This document shows positions 17,634-26,634 of a stretch of DNA of 64,000 nucleotides, one piece after another. The notes beneath the pieces were generated by a model. It did no database searches, had not been told where the DNA came from, and saw nothing but the letters and a program-made list of their open reading frames with translations. The DNA lies in the NCBI RefSeq assembly GCF_900113865.1, contig NZ_FOQY01000003.1, forward strand, positions 186,001 to 250,000, in the 5' to 3' direction. Origin of the DNA: Streptosporangium canum (GTDB lineage: Bacteria > Actinomycetota > Actinomycetes > Streptosporangiales > Streptosporangiaceae). The position numbers were made by a program, and so were the translations under genes. Position 1 is the first letter of the stretch; every line of letters starts with the position of its first letter.

Positions 17634-18889
17634 CGATCGCCCTCTCGGCGCCGGGCGTGGCCGTCGGCGCCGCTCAGGTCCGCGACCGCGGCGGCGACCT
17701 CGTCGACCTCCTCCTCGGTGTTGTAGTAGTGCGGCGACAGCCGCAGGCACCACTCGACGTCCTTGTCACCGAAGTCGAACTGGGCGAACTCGCGGAAGCT
17801 GAGTGCCGAGTTGACGCCTCGCGCGTCCATGGCGGCCTTGAACGGCTGCGGCTGCCAGCCGTCGATCGCGAAGGTGACGATGGCGCCCAGTCGCGGGCCG
17901 CGGTCGAGCACCCGTACGCCGGGGACGGCGGCGAGCCGGTCGCGCAGCCGGGCGGCGAGCAAGGGGGAGCGCCGCGCGATGGCCGCGACACCGACCTGGC
18001 GGGCGTAGCGTGCGGCGGCGGCGCAGCCGAGCACGGCGGCGTAGGGGAACTCCCAGTCCTCGAACCTGGCGGCGGAGTCGACGGGCCGGTAGCGGTCCGG
18101 TTCGACCCAGCGGGCACCGTACATGTCGATGAACAGCGGTTCGTAGCCTTCGCGCAGGACGCGGTCGGACACGTACAGGAAGCCCGAGCCCCGAGGGCCG
18201 CGCAGGAACTTCCTGCACGTGGAGGTGAGCAGGTCACAGCCGATCTCGGCCACGTCGACCGGATACTGGCCGACCGACTGGCAGGCGTCGACCAGGTACA
18301 GCAGGTCCAGTTCGCGGCAGTGCCGGCCGATCTCGGCGACGGGCTGGACCAGGCCGGAGTTGGTGGGGATGTGGGTGGCGGCCACCAGCCGGGGCCGGTG
18401 CTCGCGCATCAGCGCGGCCATCGCCGCCACGTCCACCCCGCCCTCCGGCGCGTCGGGCGCGTGCACGACCCGTACGCCGAACCGCTTACCCAGGGACAGG
18501 AAGGCGATCTGGTTGGAGATGAAGTCGTTGCGGGTGGTGAGGATGACGTCCCCGGACTCGAAGGGGATCGCCGACAGCGCGGTGGTGTAGGCGTGGGTGG
18601 CGCTGCTGGCGAAAGCGATGTTGCCGGGTCCGCAGTTGATCAGGGCGGCGATCTCCGTGTAGAACCCGCGCACCTCCTCGGCGCGGGCGGCCGACGCCTC
18701 GTAGCCGCCGATCTGAGCTTCCAGGTTCAGGTGGTCGATCATCGCGGCCAGCACCGGGGTGGCCGGCAGGCCGCAGCCCGCGTTGTTGAAGTGCACGACC
18801 CGGCCGCAGCCAGGGGTGTCGGCCCGCAGCGCCGCGACGTCCAGTAGTGATTCCGGGAAAATGTCAGAAGTGCTACTGTTATCTATCAT
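17630..18889 (-). CDS. Class V aminotransferase-fold PLP enzyme (EgtE/epimerase-like)
   Basis: 419 residues. HFNNAGCGLPATPVLAAMID begins the fold; SATHAYTTALSAIPF binds the cofactor phosphate; VDACQSVGQYPVD holds the PLP Asp; the Schiff-base Lys is in TSTCRKFLRGPRGSGFL. The family includes cysteine desulfurases, isopenicillin-N epimerases and EgtE-like lyases, and I cannot pick one. ATG 18889 shares bases with the ATG of the divergent MocR gene; no other good start precedes HFNNAG. Its stop overlaps the MFS gene start. Confidence 0.88.
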   Translation of the reverse strand: MIDNSSTSDIFPESLLDVAALRADTPGCGRVVHFNNAGCGLPATPVLAAMIDHLNLEAQIGGYEASAARAEEVRGFYTEIAALINCGPGNIAFASSATHAYTTALSAIPFESGDVILTTRNDFISNQIAFLSLGKRFGVRVVHAPDAPEGGVDVAAMAALMREHRPRLVAATHIPTNSGLVQPVAEIGRHCRELDLLYLVDACQSVGQYPVDVAEIGCDLLTSTCRKFLRGPRGSGFLYVSDRVLREGYEPLFIDMYGARWVEPDRYRPVDSAARFEDWEFPYAAVLGCAAAARYARQVGVAAIARRSPLLAARLRDRLAAVPGVRVLDRGPRLGAIVTFAIDGWQPQPFKAAMDARGVNSALSFREFAQFDFGDKDVEWCLRLSPHYYNTEEEVDEVAAAVADLSGADGHARRREGDR

Positions 18890-18908
18890 GAAAGACGGTA
18901 GCACTTCT
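18866..18908. promoter_or_regulatory. Divergent leaderless promoters inside an 11-bp inverted repeat
   Basis: AGAAGTGCTAC (18866-18876) and its exact inverse GTAGCACTTCT (18898-18908) flank the two overlapping ATGs at 18887-18890 (CATG). Each arm runs into a TANNNT -10-like hexamer: TACTGT (18874-18879) for the rightward gene and TACCGT (18900-18895 on the minus strand) for the leftward gene, 8 and 5 nt before the respective ATG. So each promoter would lie inside the other gene's first codons, and both mRNAs would be leaderless. The repeat is also a candidate operator for the MocR protein. Confidence 0.6.
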
Positions 18909-20279
18909 GGCGAGCTGGCAGCCATCCTGCGCGCGTCGCTGGCCCGGATGTCTCCTGGCGATCGGCTGCCGAGCAGCCGCGAACTCATCCAGCGCCACCG
19001 GGTCGGCCCGGGGACCGTGTCACAGGCGATCGCGCTTCTGGCGGCCGAAGGCGCCGTGATCACCCGCCCCGGCATCGGCACGTTCGTGGCGCCGCGCGCG
19101 CGGACGGGCGGCCAGGTCGCCGACACCGTCTGGCAGACGGTCGCGCTCACCGACCGGGCCGTCGACACCGGCTCGGTCACCGACGCGCTCGGACCGCCGC
19201 CCGCTGGGACGATCATGCTGGACGGCGGCTACATGCACGGCTCCCTGCAGCCCACCCGGGCCCTGAGCGCGGCGCTGGCGCGCGCGGCGCGCCGCCCCGG
19301 CGCCTGGGACCGTGCCCCCCTCAACGGTCTGGCCCCGCTGCGAGCCGTGTTCGCCCGCATGGCCGGCGCCGGCGTGACGCCGGAAGACGTGCTGATCACC
19401 GCGGGCGGGCAGAGCGCCCTGTCGATGGCGGTGCGGGCCATCGCCGGGCCGGGCAACCCGATCCTGGTGGAATCGCCCACCTACCCGGGAGCGATAGCCG
19501 CGGCCCGAGCGGCGGGGCTGCGCCCGGTCCCGGTACCGGTTGACGATGACGGTCTACGGCCCGACCTGCTGGCCGAGGCGTTCGCCATGACCGGCGCGCG
19601 GCTGCTGTACTGCCAGCCGACCTACCACAACCCGACCGGAACAGTGCTGGCGCCCGAGCGCCGCCGCCAGGTCGTCGACGTGGCCCGAGCCGCGGGCGCC
19701 TTCGTCATCGAGGACGACTTCGCCCGGCATCTCGGCCACGGCGGACCGGTGCCGCGGCCGTTGGTGGCCGACGACCGCGACGGCACGGTCGTCCACCTGA
19801 CCTCGTTCACCAAACCCGCCGCACCGAGTCTGCGCATCGGGGCGCTGGTGGCCCGCGGGCCGGTGATGGAGCGGATGCGCGCGATCCGCCTGGTCGACGA
19901 CTTCTTCGTCACCCGCCCCCTCCAGGAGGCGGCGCTGGAGCTGGCCGGCTCCCCGTCGTGGGACCGGCACCTTCGCGCACTGGCCACCGCGCTGCGAGAG
20001 CGCTGCGCGAACCTGGCGGCCGCCGTCGCGCGCGACCTTCCCGACTGGACCGTCACCCGGTTGCCCTCCGGCGGCCTGCACCTGTGGCTCCGCCTGCCGT
20101 CCGGCACGGACGACACCGTGGTGGCCGGCGCCGCCCGGCGACACGGCGTCGCGGTCAGCGCCGGCCGCCGCTACTTCGCCACCGAACCACCGGCGGCCCA
20201 CCTGCGGCTCGGCTTCGCCGCCACCAACGACCTCGCCGAACTGGCCGAAGGTGTGCGCCGGCTGCGGCAGGCCCTGTGA
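18888..20279 (+). CDS. MocR/GntR-family regulator with aminotransferase domain
   Basis: 463 residues. An N-terminal GntR winged helix (LPSSRELIQRHRVGPGTVSQ, then GAVITRPGIGTFV) is joined to a class I aminotransferase-like domain from about residue 110. PLP-site features remain: YCQPTYHNPTGTV, VIEDDFARHL, and the Schiff-base Lys in LTSFTKPAAPSLRIG. MocR proteins sense PLP or amino-compound adducts and usually control a divergent gene. Here that is the class V aminotransferase, whose ATG overlaps this ATG on the other strand. Start 18888 puts the DNA-binding domain right at the N-terminus, as usual; an in-frame ATG at 18861 is less likely. Confidence 0.93.
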   Translation: MKDGSTSGELAAILRASLARMSPGDRLPSSRELIQRHRVGPGTVSQAIALLAAEGAVITRPGIGTFVAPRARTGGQVADTVWQTVALTDRAVDTGSVTDALGPPPAGTIMLDGGYMHGSLQPTRALSAALARAARRPGAWDRAPLNGLAPLRAVFARMAGAGVTPEDVLITAGGQSALSMAVRAIAGPGNPILVESPTYPGAIAAARAAGLRPVPVPVDDDGLRPDLLAEAFAMTGARLLYCQPTYHNPTGTVLAPERRRQVVDVARAAGAFVIEDDFARHLGHGGPVPRPLVADDRDGTVVHLTSFTKPAAPSLRIGALVARGPVMERMRAIRLVDDFFVTRPLQEAALELAGSPSWDRHLRALATALRERCANLAAAVARDLPDWTVTRLPSGGLHLWLRLPSGTDDTVVAGAARRHGVAVSAGRRYFATEPPAAHLRLGFAATNDLAELAEGVRRLRQAL

Positions 20280-20425
20280 ACGAGCGACACCCTCCGGTCC
20301 CGGCGGCCTCATGACCCCGGACGACGTCCCCGTGCCTTCGCCGGGGCCGGGGGCTTCCGGCGCGGCGATCGAGGACACGCGCCCGGCCGCCTCGGTGAAC
20401 GGCGGCCGGTCCGGTGAACGCCCCG

Positions 20426-22180
20426 CTACTGGCGGGACCGCTGGGTGGCCCATTGACGGATCTTGTCGATCCGCTCCTGGACCTGCTCGGCGGTGGCCTG
20501 CGCGATGGCCGGGCCGCCGCAGGCCCGGCGGAGCTCGGCGTGGATGACGCCGTGGGGCTGGCCGGTGCGGTGGTTCCAGGCGCCGACCAGGCCGTTGAGC
20601 TCCTTGCGCAGGTTGGCGATGAGCTCGTGCGGGGCGAGCTGGGGCTCCTTGGGCTCGGGCCGGTTCCGCTGGGCCTTGAGCTGGTCGGACTGGCGCTTGC
20701 TCAGCAGCGTCCGCACCTGGTCGGGCTCCAGCAGGCCGGGCAGTCCGAGGAAGTCCTCCTCCTCGGGCGAACCGGGCTCGGCGGCGGTGCCGAACTCGCC
20801 GCCGTCGAAGAGCACCCGGTCGAAGGTGGCGACCGCCTCCAGCGTCTCGAAGGGCAGCTCGTCACCCAGGACGTCGGGGTTGTCCTTCGCGCGCTGGGCG
20901 TCTTCGAGGAGGAAGTCGTCCAGGCCCTCCTCGGGCAGGCTGCGGTCGAGCACGTGGTCGCGCTCGGCCTCCATCTCACCGGCCAGCCCCATCAGGGTGG
21001 GCACCGAGGGCAGGAAGACCGAAGCCGTCTCGCCTCGCTTGCGCGCCCGGACGAAGCGGCCGACGGCCTGGGCGAAGAACAGCGGGGTCGAGGTGCTCGT
21101 GGCGTAGACCCCGACGGCCAGCCGGGGGATGTCGACACCCTCGGAGACCATCCGGACCGCGACCAGCCAGCGGTCGTGGGACGCGGAGAACTGCTTGATC
21201 TTCTTTGACGCCTCGGGGTCGTCGGAGAGCACGACCGTGGCGCCCTCACCGGTGATCGCACGGATGTGCTTGGCGTAGGCCCGGGCGGTCTCGTGGTCGG
21301 TGGCGATGACCAGGGCGCCCGCGTCGGGCACGACCCTGCGCACCTCGGTCAGCCGCCTGTCGGCCGCGTGGAGCACCTGGCGGATCCAGTCGCCCTTGGG
21401 GTCGAGCGCGGCCTTCCACGCCTGACCGAGCTGGTCCTTGGTGAGCGGGGTGCCGAGGGTCGCGGCGATCTCGTCGCCGGCGCGGGTCCGCCAGCGCATC
21501 TCGCCCGCGTAGGCGAGGAAGATGACCGGCCGGACGACGCCGTCGGCGAGCGCCGGGCCGTACCCGTAGGAGTAGTCGGAGACGCTGCGCCGGATGCCCT
21601 CGCCGTCCTCCATGTAGGTGACGAACGGGATCGGGTTGACGTCGGACCGGAAGGGCGTGCCGGTCAGCGCCAGGCGCCGCGCGGCGGGCTCGAACGCCTC
21701 CCGCACGCCGTCGCCCCAGGACTTCGCGTCGCCCGCGTGGTGGATCTCGTCGAAGATGACGAGCGTCTTGCGCGCCTCGGTCCGGGCGCGGTGCAGCGCC
21801 GGGTGCATCGAGATCTGGGCGTAGGTGACGGCCACTCCGGCGTAGTCACGCGAGGTCGCGCCCTGGCTGTTCTTGAATTCGGGGTCGATGGCGATGCCGA
21901 CTCTGGCCGCGGCGTCCGCCCACTGCTGCTTGAGGTGCTCGGTGGGTGTGACGATCGTCACAGCCCTGATGATCCCTCGCGACAGGAGGTCGCTGACGAT
22001 GCGCAGCGCGAAGGTCGTCTTGCCCGCGCCGGGCGTGGCGACCGCGAGGAAGTCACGTGGCTCACGCCTGGAGTACAGGTCAAATGCCTCCTGCTGCCAG
22101 GCACGGAGCTTCGGCGCGGTGCCCCAGGCGGCACGGTCCGGATACGAGGGGGACAGGTGGGATGCGGCGGAAGTGCTCAC
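20426..22180 (-). CDS. Superfamily 2 DEAD/DEAH-box helicase
   Basis: 584 residues. Motif I ATPGAGKTTFALRI, motif II DEIH (LVIFDEIHHAGD), motif III LALTGTPFRSD, and motifs V-VI VRMVSEGVDIPRLAVGVY and FFAQAVGRFVRARKRGE are all present. It resembles the XPB/type III restriction-like helicases conserved in actinobacterial chromosomes. No methylase or nuclease partner lies nearby, so I treat it as a housekeeping repair or RNA/DNA helicase rather than a defence gene. The C-terminal ~150 residues are an uncharacterised helical extension. GTG start. Confidence 0.9.
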   Translation of the reverse strand: MSTSAASHLSPSYPDRAAWGTAPKLRAWQQEAFDLYSRREPRDFLAVATPGAGKTTFALRIVSDLLSRGIIRAVTIVTPTEHLKQQWADAAARVGIAIDPEFKNSQGATSRDYAGVAVTYAQISMHPALHRARTEARKTLVIFDEIHHAGDAKSWGDGVREAFEPAARRLALTGTPFRSDVNPIPFVTYMEDGEGIRRSVSDYSYGYGPALADGVVRPVIFLAYAGEMRWRTRAGDEIAATLGTPLTKDQLGQAWKAALDPKGDWIRQVLHAADRRLTEVRRVVPDAGALVIATDHETARAYAKHIRAITGEGATVVLSDDPEASKKIKQFSASHDRWLVAVRMVSEGVDIPRLAVGVYATSTSTPLFFAQAVGRFVRARKRGETASVFLPSVPTLMGLAGEMEAERDHVLDRSLPEEGLDDFLLEDAQRAKDNPDVLGDELPFETLEAVATFDRVLFDGGEFGTAAEPGSPEEEDFLGLPGLLEPDQVRTLLSKRQSDQLKAQRNRPEPKEPQLAPHELIANLRKELNGLVGAWNHRTGQPHGVIHAELRRACGGPAIAQATAEQVQERIDKIRQWATQRSRQ

Positions 22181-22398
22181 AGTGTCCCCAGCGTAATCTG
22201 AGTCGCCGACAAGACGTGCCGATCCGCCGAGATCCTCGCCAAGATCGCCTCCGCGTGCTAGAGGTCCCCCCGCCCCCGTACGGCTGCGCCCCCGGCGCCT
22301 CCCGGCGCCCGCGGACCACCCCGCCGAGGGCGCTCACCGGGCCTTCCGGGCAGGCCGCCACGGGCGCCCGGCAGGCGTTCCCGGCCGGCCCGCCGCGT

Positions 22399-23184
22399 CT
22401 AACGGACTCCGGCGATCACCGTGTCGATCTCGGCCCGCCGCCGGGGATCGTCCGGCTGAGCCATCCCCACCACGACGACCGGCCGCTTTCCGGCACCCGT
22501 GAGAAACACCACACGGAGATAGGCCGGCCGGTTGACGACGTCGCGGTACTCCGCCCGCAGGGAACGGCTGTGGCCGGTCCGTCCGCCCACGGTGACCGCC
22601 CGGTCGTCGACGACCTTCACCTCGTCGCCGTGGAGCAGCAGCCGGGCGTACAGGTCGGTGAGCTCCACCGTGGCCTCGCGCACGTCGGCCACCGGCTCGG
22701 CCGGCCTGGACATCACGGTCACCGCCCCGTCGCTGCCCGCCACCGAGGTGAACTCGGTGACCGGCGGCATCGTGCCCGTCCGCCAGCCCTCGGGCAGCGG
22801 GTACGCCACGCCCGCGAGGGGATCGCTCACGCCGGCGGGCGGCGGGGCGGCGGGCAGGAGCCGGGGGGCCAGCAGGACGCCCCCGGCGACGACGGCCGCC
22901 GCGCCGGCCGCCAGAGCGGTCGCCCCGAGCAGGCGGCGGCGCAGCCGGTCCGGGATCCGGCGGCGGCGGGGCGGGGCCGCGGGCGTGCCGTACCAGCGGG
23001 CCGAGGGCGGCAGGTCGTCTTGTGGCGGGTCCGCGGCGGGCTGCCGCCCCTCGCCCCCGGCCCCCTCCGGAGGCCACGCTCCGCGCCCGCCGGGGCGCTC
23101 GGGCTCCGCCGCCGGCCGCACCCGGCCCCCGGCCCCGCGCCCGGGGTCCTCCGGCTGCCACGCCTGGTGAGGGCGCTCGTCCAC
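22399..23184 (-). CDS. Hypothetical single-pass membrane protein
   Basis: 261 residues. A Pro/Gly/Glu-rich cytoplasmic region (1-75) ends in a basic stretch RRRRIPDRLRRRLLG, then one transmembrane helix (ATALAAGAAAVVAGGVLLAP), then a ~145-residue extracytoplasmic domain with PLPEGWRTGTMPPVTEF and VVVVGMAQPDDPRRRAEIDTV. That pattern is common for actinobacterial lipoprotein-like sensor or structural proteins of unknown role. No family recognised. Confidence 0.7.
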   Translation of the reverse strand: MDERPHQAWQPEDPGRGAGGRVRPAAEPERPGGRGAWPPEGAGGEGRQPAADPPQDDLPPSARWYGTPAAPPRRRRIPDRLRRRLLGATALAAGAAAVVAGGVLLAPRLLPAAPPPAGVSDPLAGVAYPLPEGWRTGTMPPVTEFTSVAGSDGAVTVMSRPAEPVADVREATVELTDLYARLLLHGDEVKVVDDRAVTVGGRTGHSRSLRAEYRDVVNRPAYLRVVFLTGAGKRPVVVVGMAQPDDPRRRAEIDTVIAGVR

Positions 23185-23283
23185 GACGCCTCCTCCCGGC
23201 GGTCACGGTCCTATCCGTCCTACCATGCCTTCCGGGGCGCGGTCCGGCTATAGGTGATCGTCGTTATGGGAGGGGCCGATGAG

Positions 23284-24672
23284 TCAGGAGGCGTCTCGCA
23301 TGCGTCCGGCCACGATCACCCCGAGCAGTCCCACGGCGGCCATCAGGACCACGATCGTGGTGTAGCCGGTGGCGATGTCGTCGTGGCCGATCAGGTTGAT
23401 CAGGACGCCGCCGAAGCCGATCGTGAGCGCGCCGCCCAGGGTGTCGACGACCTGGAGGGCGGCGGAGTTCGCGCCCTGCTCGGCGTCGGGCGACTGGCGC
23501 ATCGCGGTGACGTTGACGCTGGTGATGCCGATGCCCATGCCGAATCCGGCGACGACCCAGGCCGGCACAGCGACCCAGGCGGTGAGGGCGGGCACGAGCG
23601 CGAGCAGCGTCAGCAGGATGCCGGTGGTGACGGCCGTGGCGCCGAGCCGCACCAGCCGGGGCCGGTCGTAGGCGCGGCGGGTCTGCAGGTAGGAGCCGGT
23701 CGTCCAGCCCAGGGCCCCGATGGTGAGCGCGACCCCGGCCTCGATGACCGACAGGCCGCGCACCTGGGTGAGGAGCAGCGGGATGAACGCGTTGACCCCG
23801 AAGAACGCCGAGGCGAGGATCCCGCGCATCATGACCGTGGTGGGCAGGCCGCGGCCGAACCTGAGCGCCCGGGGAGGCAGCAGCCTGGGCAGGCCCACGG
23901 CCAGCGCGACCAGTCCGGCGGCGGTGGCGATCCCGCCGGGCACCGGGGTGTCGTGCAGCCGGTCCACTCCGTACAGCAGCACCCCGGCGCCGCCCGCCGT
24001 GGCCGCGGCCGCCAGGGTCATCGCCAGCGGCCGGGAGCGGGGGCCGGTCGCCGGCTCGGGCGACGGGCCCTCCCCGGTGCGCAGCGCCGGCAGCAGCATC
24101 AGCAGGGCCGGGATCACCAGCGGCACGATCCCGTAGAAGACCCAGCGCCAGCCGACCGTCTCCGCGATGATCCCGCCCAGGCCGGGGCCGACCAGCGCGG
24201 GCAGCACCCAGGCGGCGGACAGGGCGGCGAACACCCTGGGCCGCACCTCGGGAAGGTAGACCCGGGCGATCATCACGTAGATCGCCACGATGACCGCGCC
24301 GCCGCCCAAGCCCTGTACGGCGCGCGCCACGATGAACAGTTCCTTGGAACCGGCCGCGCCGGCCATGGCCATGCCGACCACGAACAGGCCCACGCCGAGC
24401 AGGAAGGGCAGCGCGTGACCCCGCCGGTCGGACCAGAGGCCCGCGACGACGTTGGCGAACAGGCCCGAGATGAGGAAGGCCGAGAAGCTCATGCCGTACA
24501 GGTCGAGCGCGTCGAGGTCCTCGGAGACCGCGGGCATCACCGCGCCGATGGACATGCCCTCGAAGGCGATCAGGGTGACGACGAGCAGGATGCCCAGGGT
24601 GGCCGTGCGGTAGTCGGAACCGAAGATCCGGGGAGGTTCGTATGGAGCGTCAAGCGTCTTCGGTGCTGTCAC
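23284..24672 (-). CDS. MFS transporter
   Basis: 462 residues with 12-14 predicted membrane helices. Loop 2-3 signature GLWSDRRGHALPFLLGVGLF and VQGLGGGAVIVAIYVMIAR (helix 4) fit drug/proton antiporters. GTG 24672 overlaps the TGA of the secreted metalloprotease gene as GTGA, so the two may be co-translated. Substrate not predictable. Confidence 0.88.
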   Translation of the reverse strand: MTAPKTLDAPYEPPRIFGSDYRTATLGILLVVTLIAFEGMSIGAVMPAVSEDLDALDLYGMSFSAFLISGLFANVVAGLWSDRRGHALPFLLGVGLFVVGMAMAGAAGSKELFIVARAVQGLGGGAVIVAIYVMIARVYLPEVRPRVFAALSAAWVLPALVGPGLGGIIAETVGWRWVFYGIVPLVIPALLMLLPALRTGEGPSPEPATGPRSRPLAMTLAAAATAGGAGVLLYGVDRLHDTPVPGGIATAAGLVALAVGLPRLLPPRALRFGRGLPTTVMMRGILASAFFGVNAFIPLLLTQVRGLSVIEAGVALTIGALGWTTGSYLQTRRAYDRPRLVRLGATAVTTGILLTLLALVPALTAWVAVPAWVVAGFGMGIGITSVNVTAMRQSPDAEQGANSAALQVVDTLGGALTIGFGGVLINLIGHDDIATGYTTIVVLMAAVGLLGVIVAGRMRDAS

Positions 24673-25589
24673 CCATCAAGGGTAGTGTCCGGCGCCGGGG
24701 CGCGGTAAGCGGCCCACATCTCGTGCATCCGGGCCGCCTGACCGGTGGTGAACTCCGACATGCAGCGATCGTGGGAGTAGTCCATGAAGTTGTGGATCGG
24801 ATCGGGTTCGCCGCCCCTGCAGGTGTCCATGCGGGCCGGGCAGCCCTCGGTGGGCTTGCCCTGCGGCGGGGTGTCGGCGACCCCGTCGCCCGGCGCCTCG
24901 CAGCCCTTCTCGAAGGTGTGCAGCAGCCCGAGCCAGTGGCCGATCTCGTGGACGCCGGTGAACCCCCGGTCGAAGTTGCGCAGGGACCCGCCGGGCAGGC
25001 TGCGCCAGTCGATGACCACGCCGTCGCGGCCGGGCTCGGTCCGGTACCAGTAGGGGTAGGTGGAGTAGCCGAGCACGAGCCGGCTGAGCTGGGCGATGTA
25101 GAGGTTGAGGGTCTCCGCGCCGCCCTTGCGCCCCCGTTTGATCGACGACTCGTAGGTGACCGGATCCCGGAACCAGGTCACGTTGTCGGTCCGGGTGAGG
25201 CCGTCGAGGCGGAACTGGATCCCGGTGTCCACGCCGCCGAGCCGGCCGGAGTAGGCGGCGTTGAGCGTGTCGATCTGGCGGCGCACCGCGGTGTCCTGCG
25301 CTCCCAGGGGGCCGGCGGAGATGACGTGCACCCAGGTGGAGACCGTGATCGGCGTCCAGGGCCCGAGGCGCATGGCGGACTGGCGCCGCGCCAGGTCGGC
25401 GAGCATCTCGGCGGCCTGCTCCGGGCCCGGCGCCCGCGGCTCGGGCACCCGGCCGGGGGCCGTGACCCGCACGGCCGCGGCACACCCCGCGGGGGGCTCG
25501 CTCACAGCGGACGCCGAGGCGGGGACGGCAGGAGCGGCGCCCGCTGTGAACAGGCACGCCGATACAGCGGCGATCGCACGCCGAGCCAT
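24669..25589 (-). CDS. Secreted zinc metalloprotease, M43 (pappalysin-like)
   Basis: 306 residues with a signal peptide of about 27 residues ending near VPASASA. The zinc motif HEIGHWLGLLHTF (HExxHxxGxxH) is intact and a Met-turn NFMDYSHDRC follows, as in M43 peptidases. Cys residues in KGCEAPGDG, EGCPARMDTC and DRC are likely disulfides. Released outside the cell, with peptide- or matrix-degrading activity inferred from the family. The stop overlaps the MFS start. Confidence 0.9.
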   Translation of the reverse strand: MARRAIAAVSACLFTAGAAPAVPASASAVSEPPAGCAAAVRVTAPGRVPEPRAPGPEQAAEMLADLARRQSAMRLGPWTPITVSTWVHVISAGPLGAQDTAVRRQIDTLNAAYSGRLGGVDTGIQFRLDGLTRTDNVTWFRDPVTYESSIKRGRKGGAETLNLYIAQLSRLVLGYSTYPYWYRTEPGRDGVVIDWRSLPGGSLRNFDRGFTGVHEIGHWLGLLHTFEKGCEAPGDGVADTPPQGKPTEGCPARMDTCRGGEPDPIHNFMDYSHDRCMSEFTTGQAARMHEMWAAYRAPAPDTTLDG

Positions 25590-25685
25590 GCACTCCCCCG
25601 ACAGGTCACATCTGCTGGTCGATTGCCGCGGCCCCGCGGCATCCCGACCGTAACCTCATCGGCGGCGATCACCCATGAACAACAC

Positions 25686-25940
25686 TCATTCGTTGTTGTT
25701 GTTGTCTTCGCCCTTGGGCAGCCCCTCGTAGATCTCCTTGCACTCGGGGCAGACCGGGAACTTCTGGGGGTCCCGGTTCGGCACCCAGACCTTGCCGCAG
25801 AGCGCGCGCACCGGGGTGCCGCTGAACGCGCTCTCCATGATCTTGTTCTTCTCGACGTAGTGGGCGAACCGCTCGTGGTCGCCGTCGCCGTGCGACAGGT
25901 CCGGCCGGATGTCGCTCTCAGGGAGAATCTTCGTGCTCAC
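25686..25940 (-). CDS. DUF3039 family protein
   Basis: 84-residue small protein widespread in actinobacteria. ALCGKVWVPNRDP and FPVCPECKEIYEGL provide three to four Cys that likely bind zinc. The tail ends in four Asn and a Glu. GTG 25940 lies 10 bp after the stop of the upstream membrane-protein gene, so the two probably form an operon. Function unknown. Confidence 0.9.
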   Translation of the reverse strand: MSTKILPESDIRPDLSHGDGDHERFAHYVEKNKIMESAFSGTPVRALCGKVWVPNRDPQKFPVCPECKEIYEGLPKGEDNNNNE

Positions 25941-25950
25941 CCTGACGATT

Positions 25951-26442
25951 TTATGCCCGTGCCGGCGCGGTCTCCGCGCCGACGCTCGCCAATGTCGCGA
26001 TCCCGGCCGTCCAGCCCAGGATGACGCCCCAGATCAGCCCGGCGGCCAGGGCGCCCAGGACAAGACCGGCGTAGGCCCCGAGACCGGCCTCGACGGTCTG
26101 GGAGACGGCCACCGCGCGCAGCAGGCCCGCCGCGGCGGCGCCCAGCGCGAAGGCGCCCCAGCCCGCGAAGAAGGCCCGTACGGCTCCGCCCCTGCGGCGG
26201 GTGGTCACCCGGGCGACCACGCCGGCCAGGACCAGGGCGGCGAGGTTCTCGGTGAGCGTGAAGGCCCAGCCGGTCTCGCCGAGCGGGACGAGCCGCAGGC
26301 CGGGCAGGCCGTACGGCAGGCCCACCGCGGAGGGCACGGCGAGATAGCCGGCGGCGGTGGCGAGGCCGGTGCCGAACATCCCGAAGGCCGAGACGATCAG
26401 CAAGGTGACGACCGTCGGCAGGCTATTGCGAACGATGCTCAT
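25951..26442 (-). CDS. Small multi-pass membrane protein, unknown function
   Basis: 163 residues with about four hydrophobic segments: VVTLLIVSAFGMFGTGLA, TENLAALVLAGVVARV, AFFAGWGAFALGAAAAGLLR and YAGLVLGALAAGLIWGVILG. I start it at ATG 26442 (MSIVRNSLPTVV). A longer in-frame reading back toward 27867 runs antisense to the GH5 gene and is not credible. Upstream of DUF3039 on the same strand. No family recognised. Confidence 0.7.
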   Translation of the reverse strand: MSIVRNSLPTVVTLLIVSAFGMFGTGLATAAGYLAVPSAVGLPYGLPGLRLVPLGETGWAFTLTENLAALVLAGVVARVTTRRRGGAVRAFFAGWGAFALGAAAAGLLRAVAVSQTVEAGLGAYAGLVLGALAAGLIWGVILGWTAGIATLASVGAETAPARA

Positions 26443-26634
26443 GTTCGGCAGGCTAGCGCCCAACCGATTTCCACGAAAGACCCGGATCCGGAGCCCGCCG
26501 CACCTCGCGCGCCGGGCTTCGCCGCGCCCCCGCCCGCTCTGACGGCACGCGGGGAAGAGCCCCGGAAGACGGCGGGGAGATGGAGGCATCCTGTTGAGAC
26601 ACCCGCGTGCGGACGCCGTACGGAAGGCGTCCCG

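Noticed and set aside
20426-22180. Helicase as part of a defence system
   Set aside because: All SF2 motifs are ordinary, no nuclease or methylase gene is adjacent, and similar genes are widespread in actinobacterial chromosomes.
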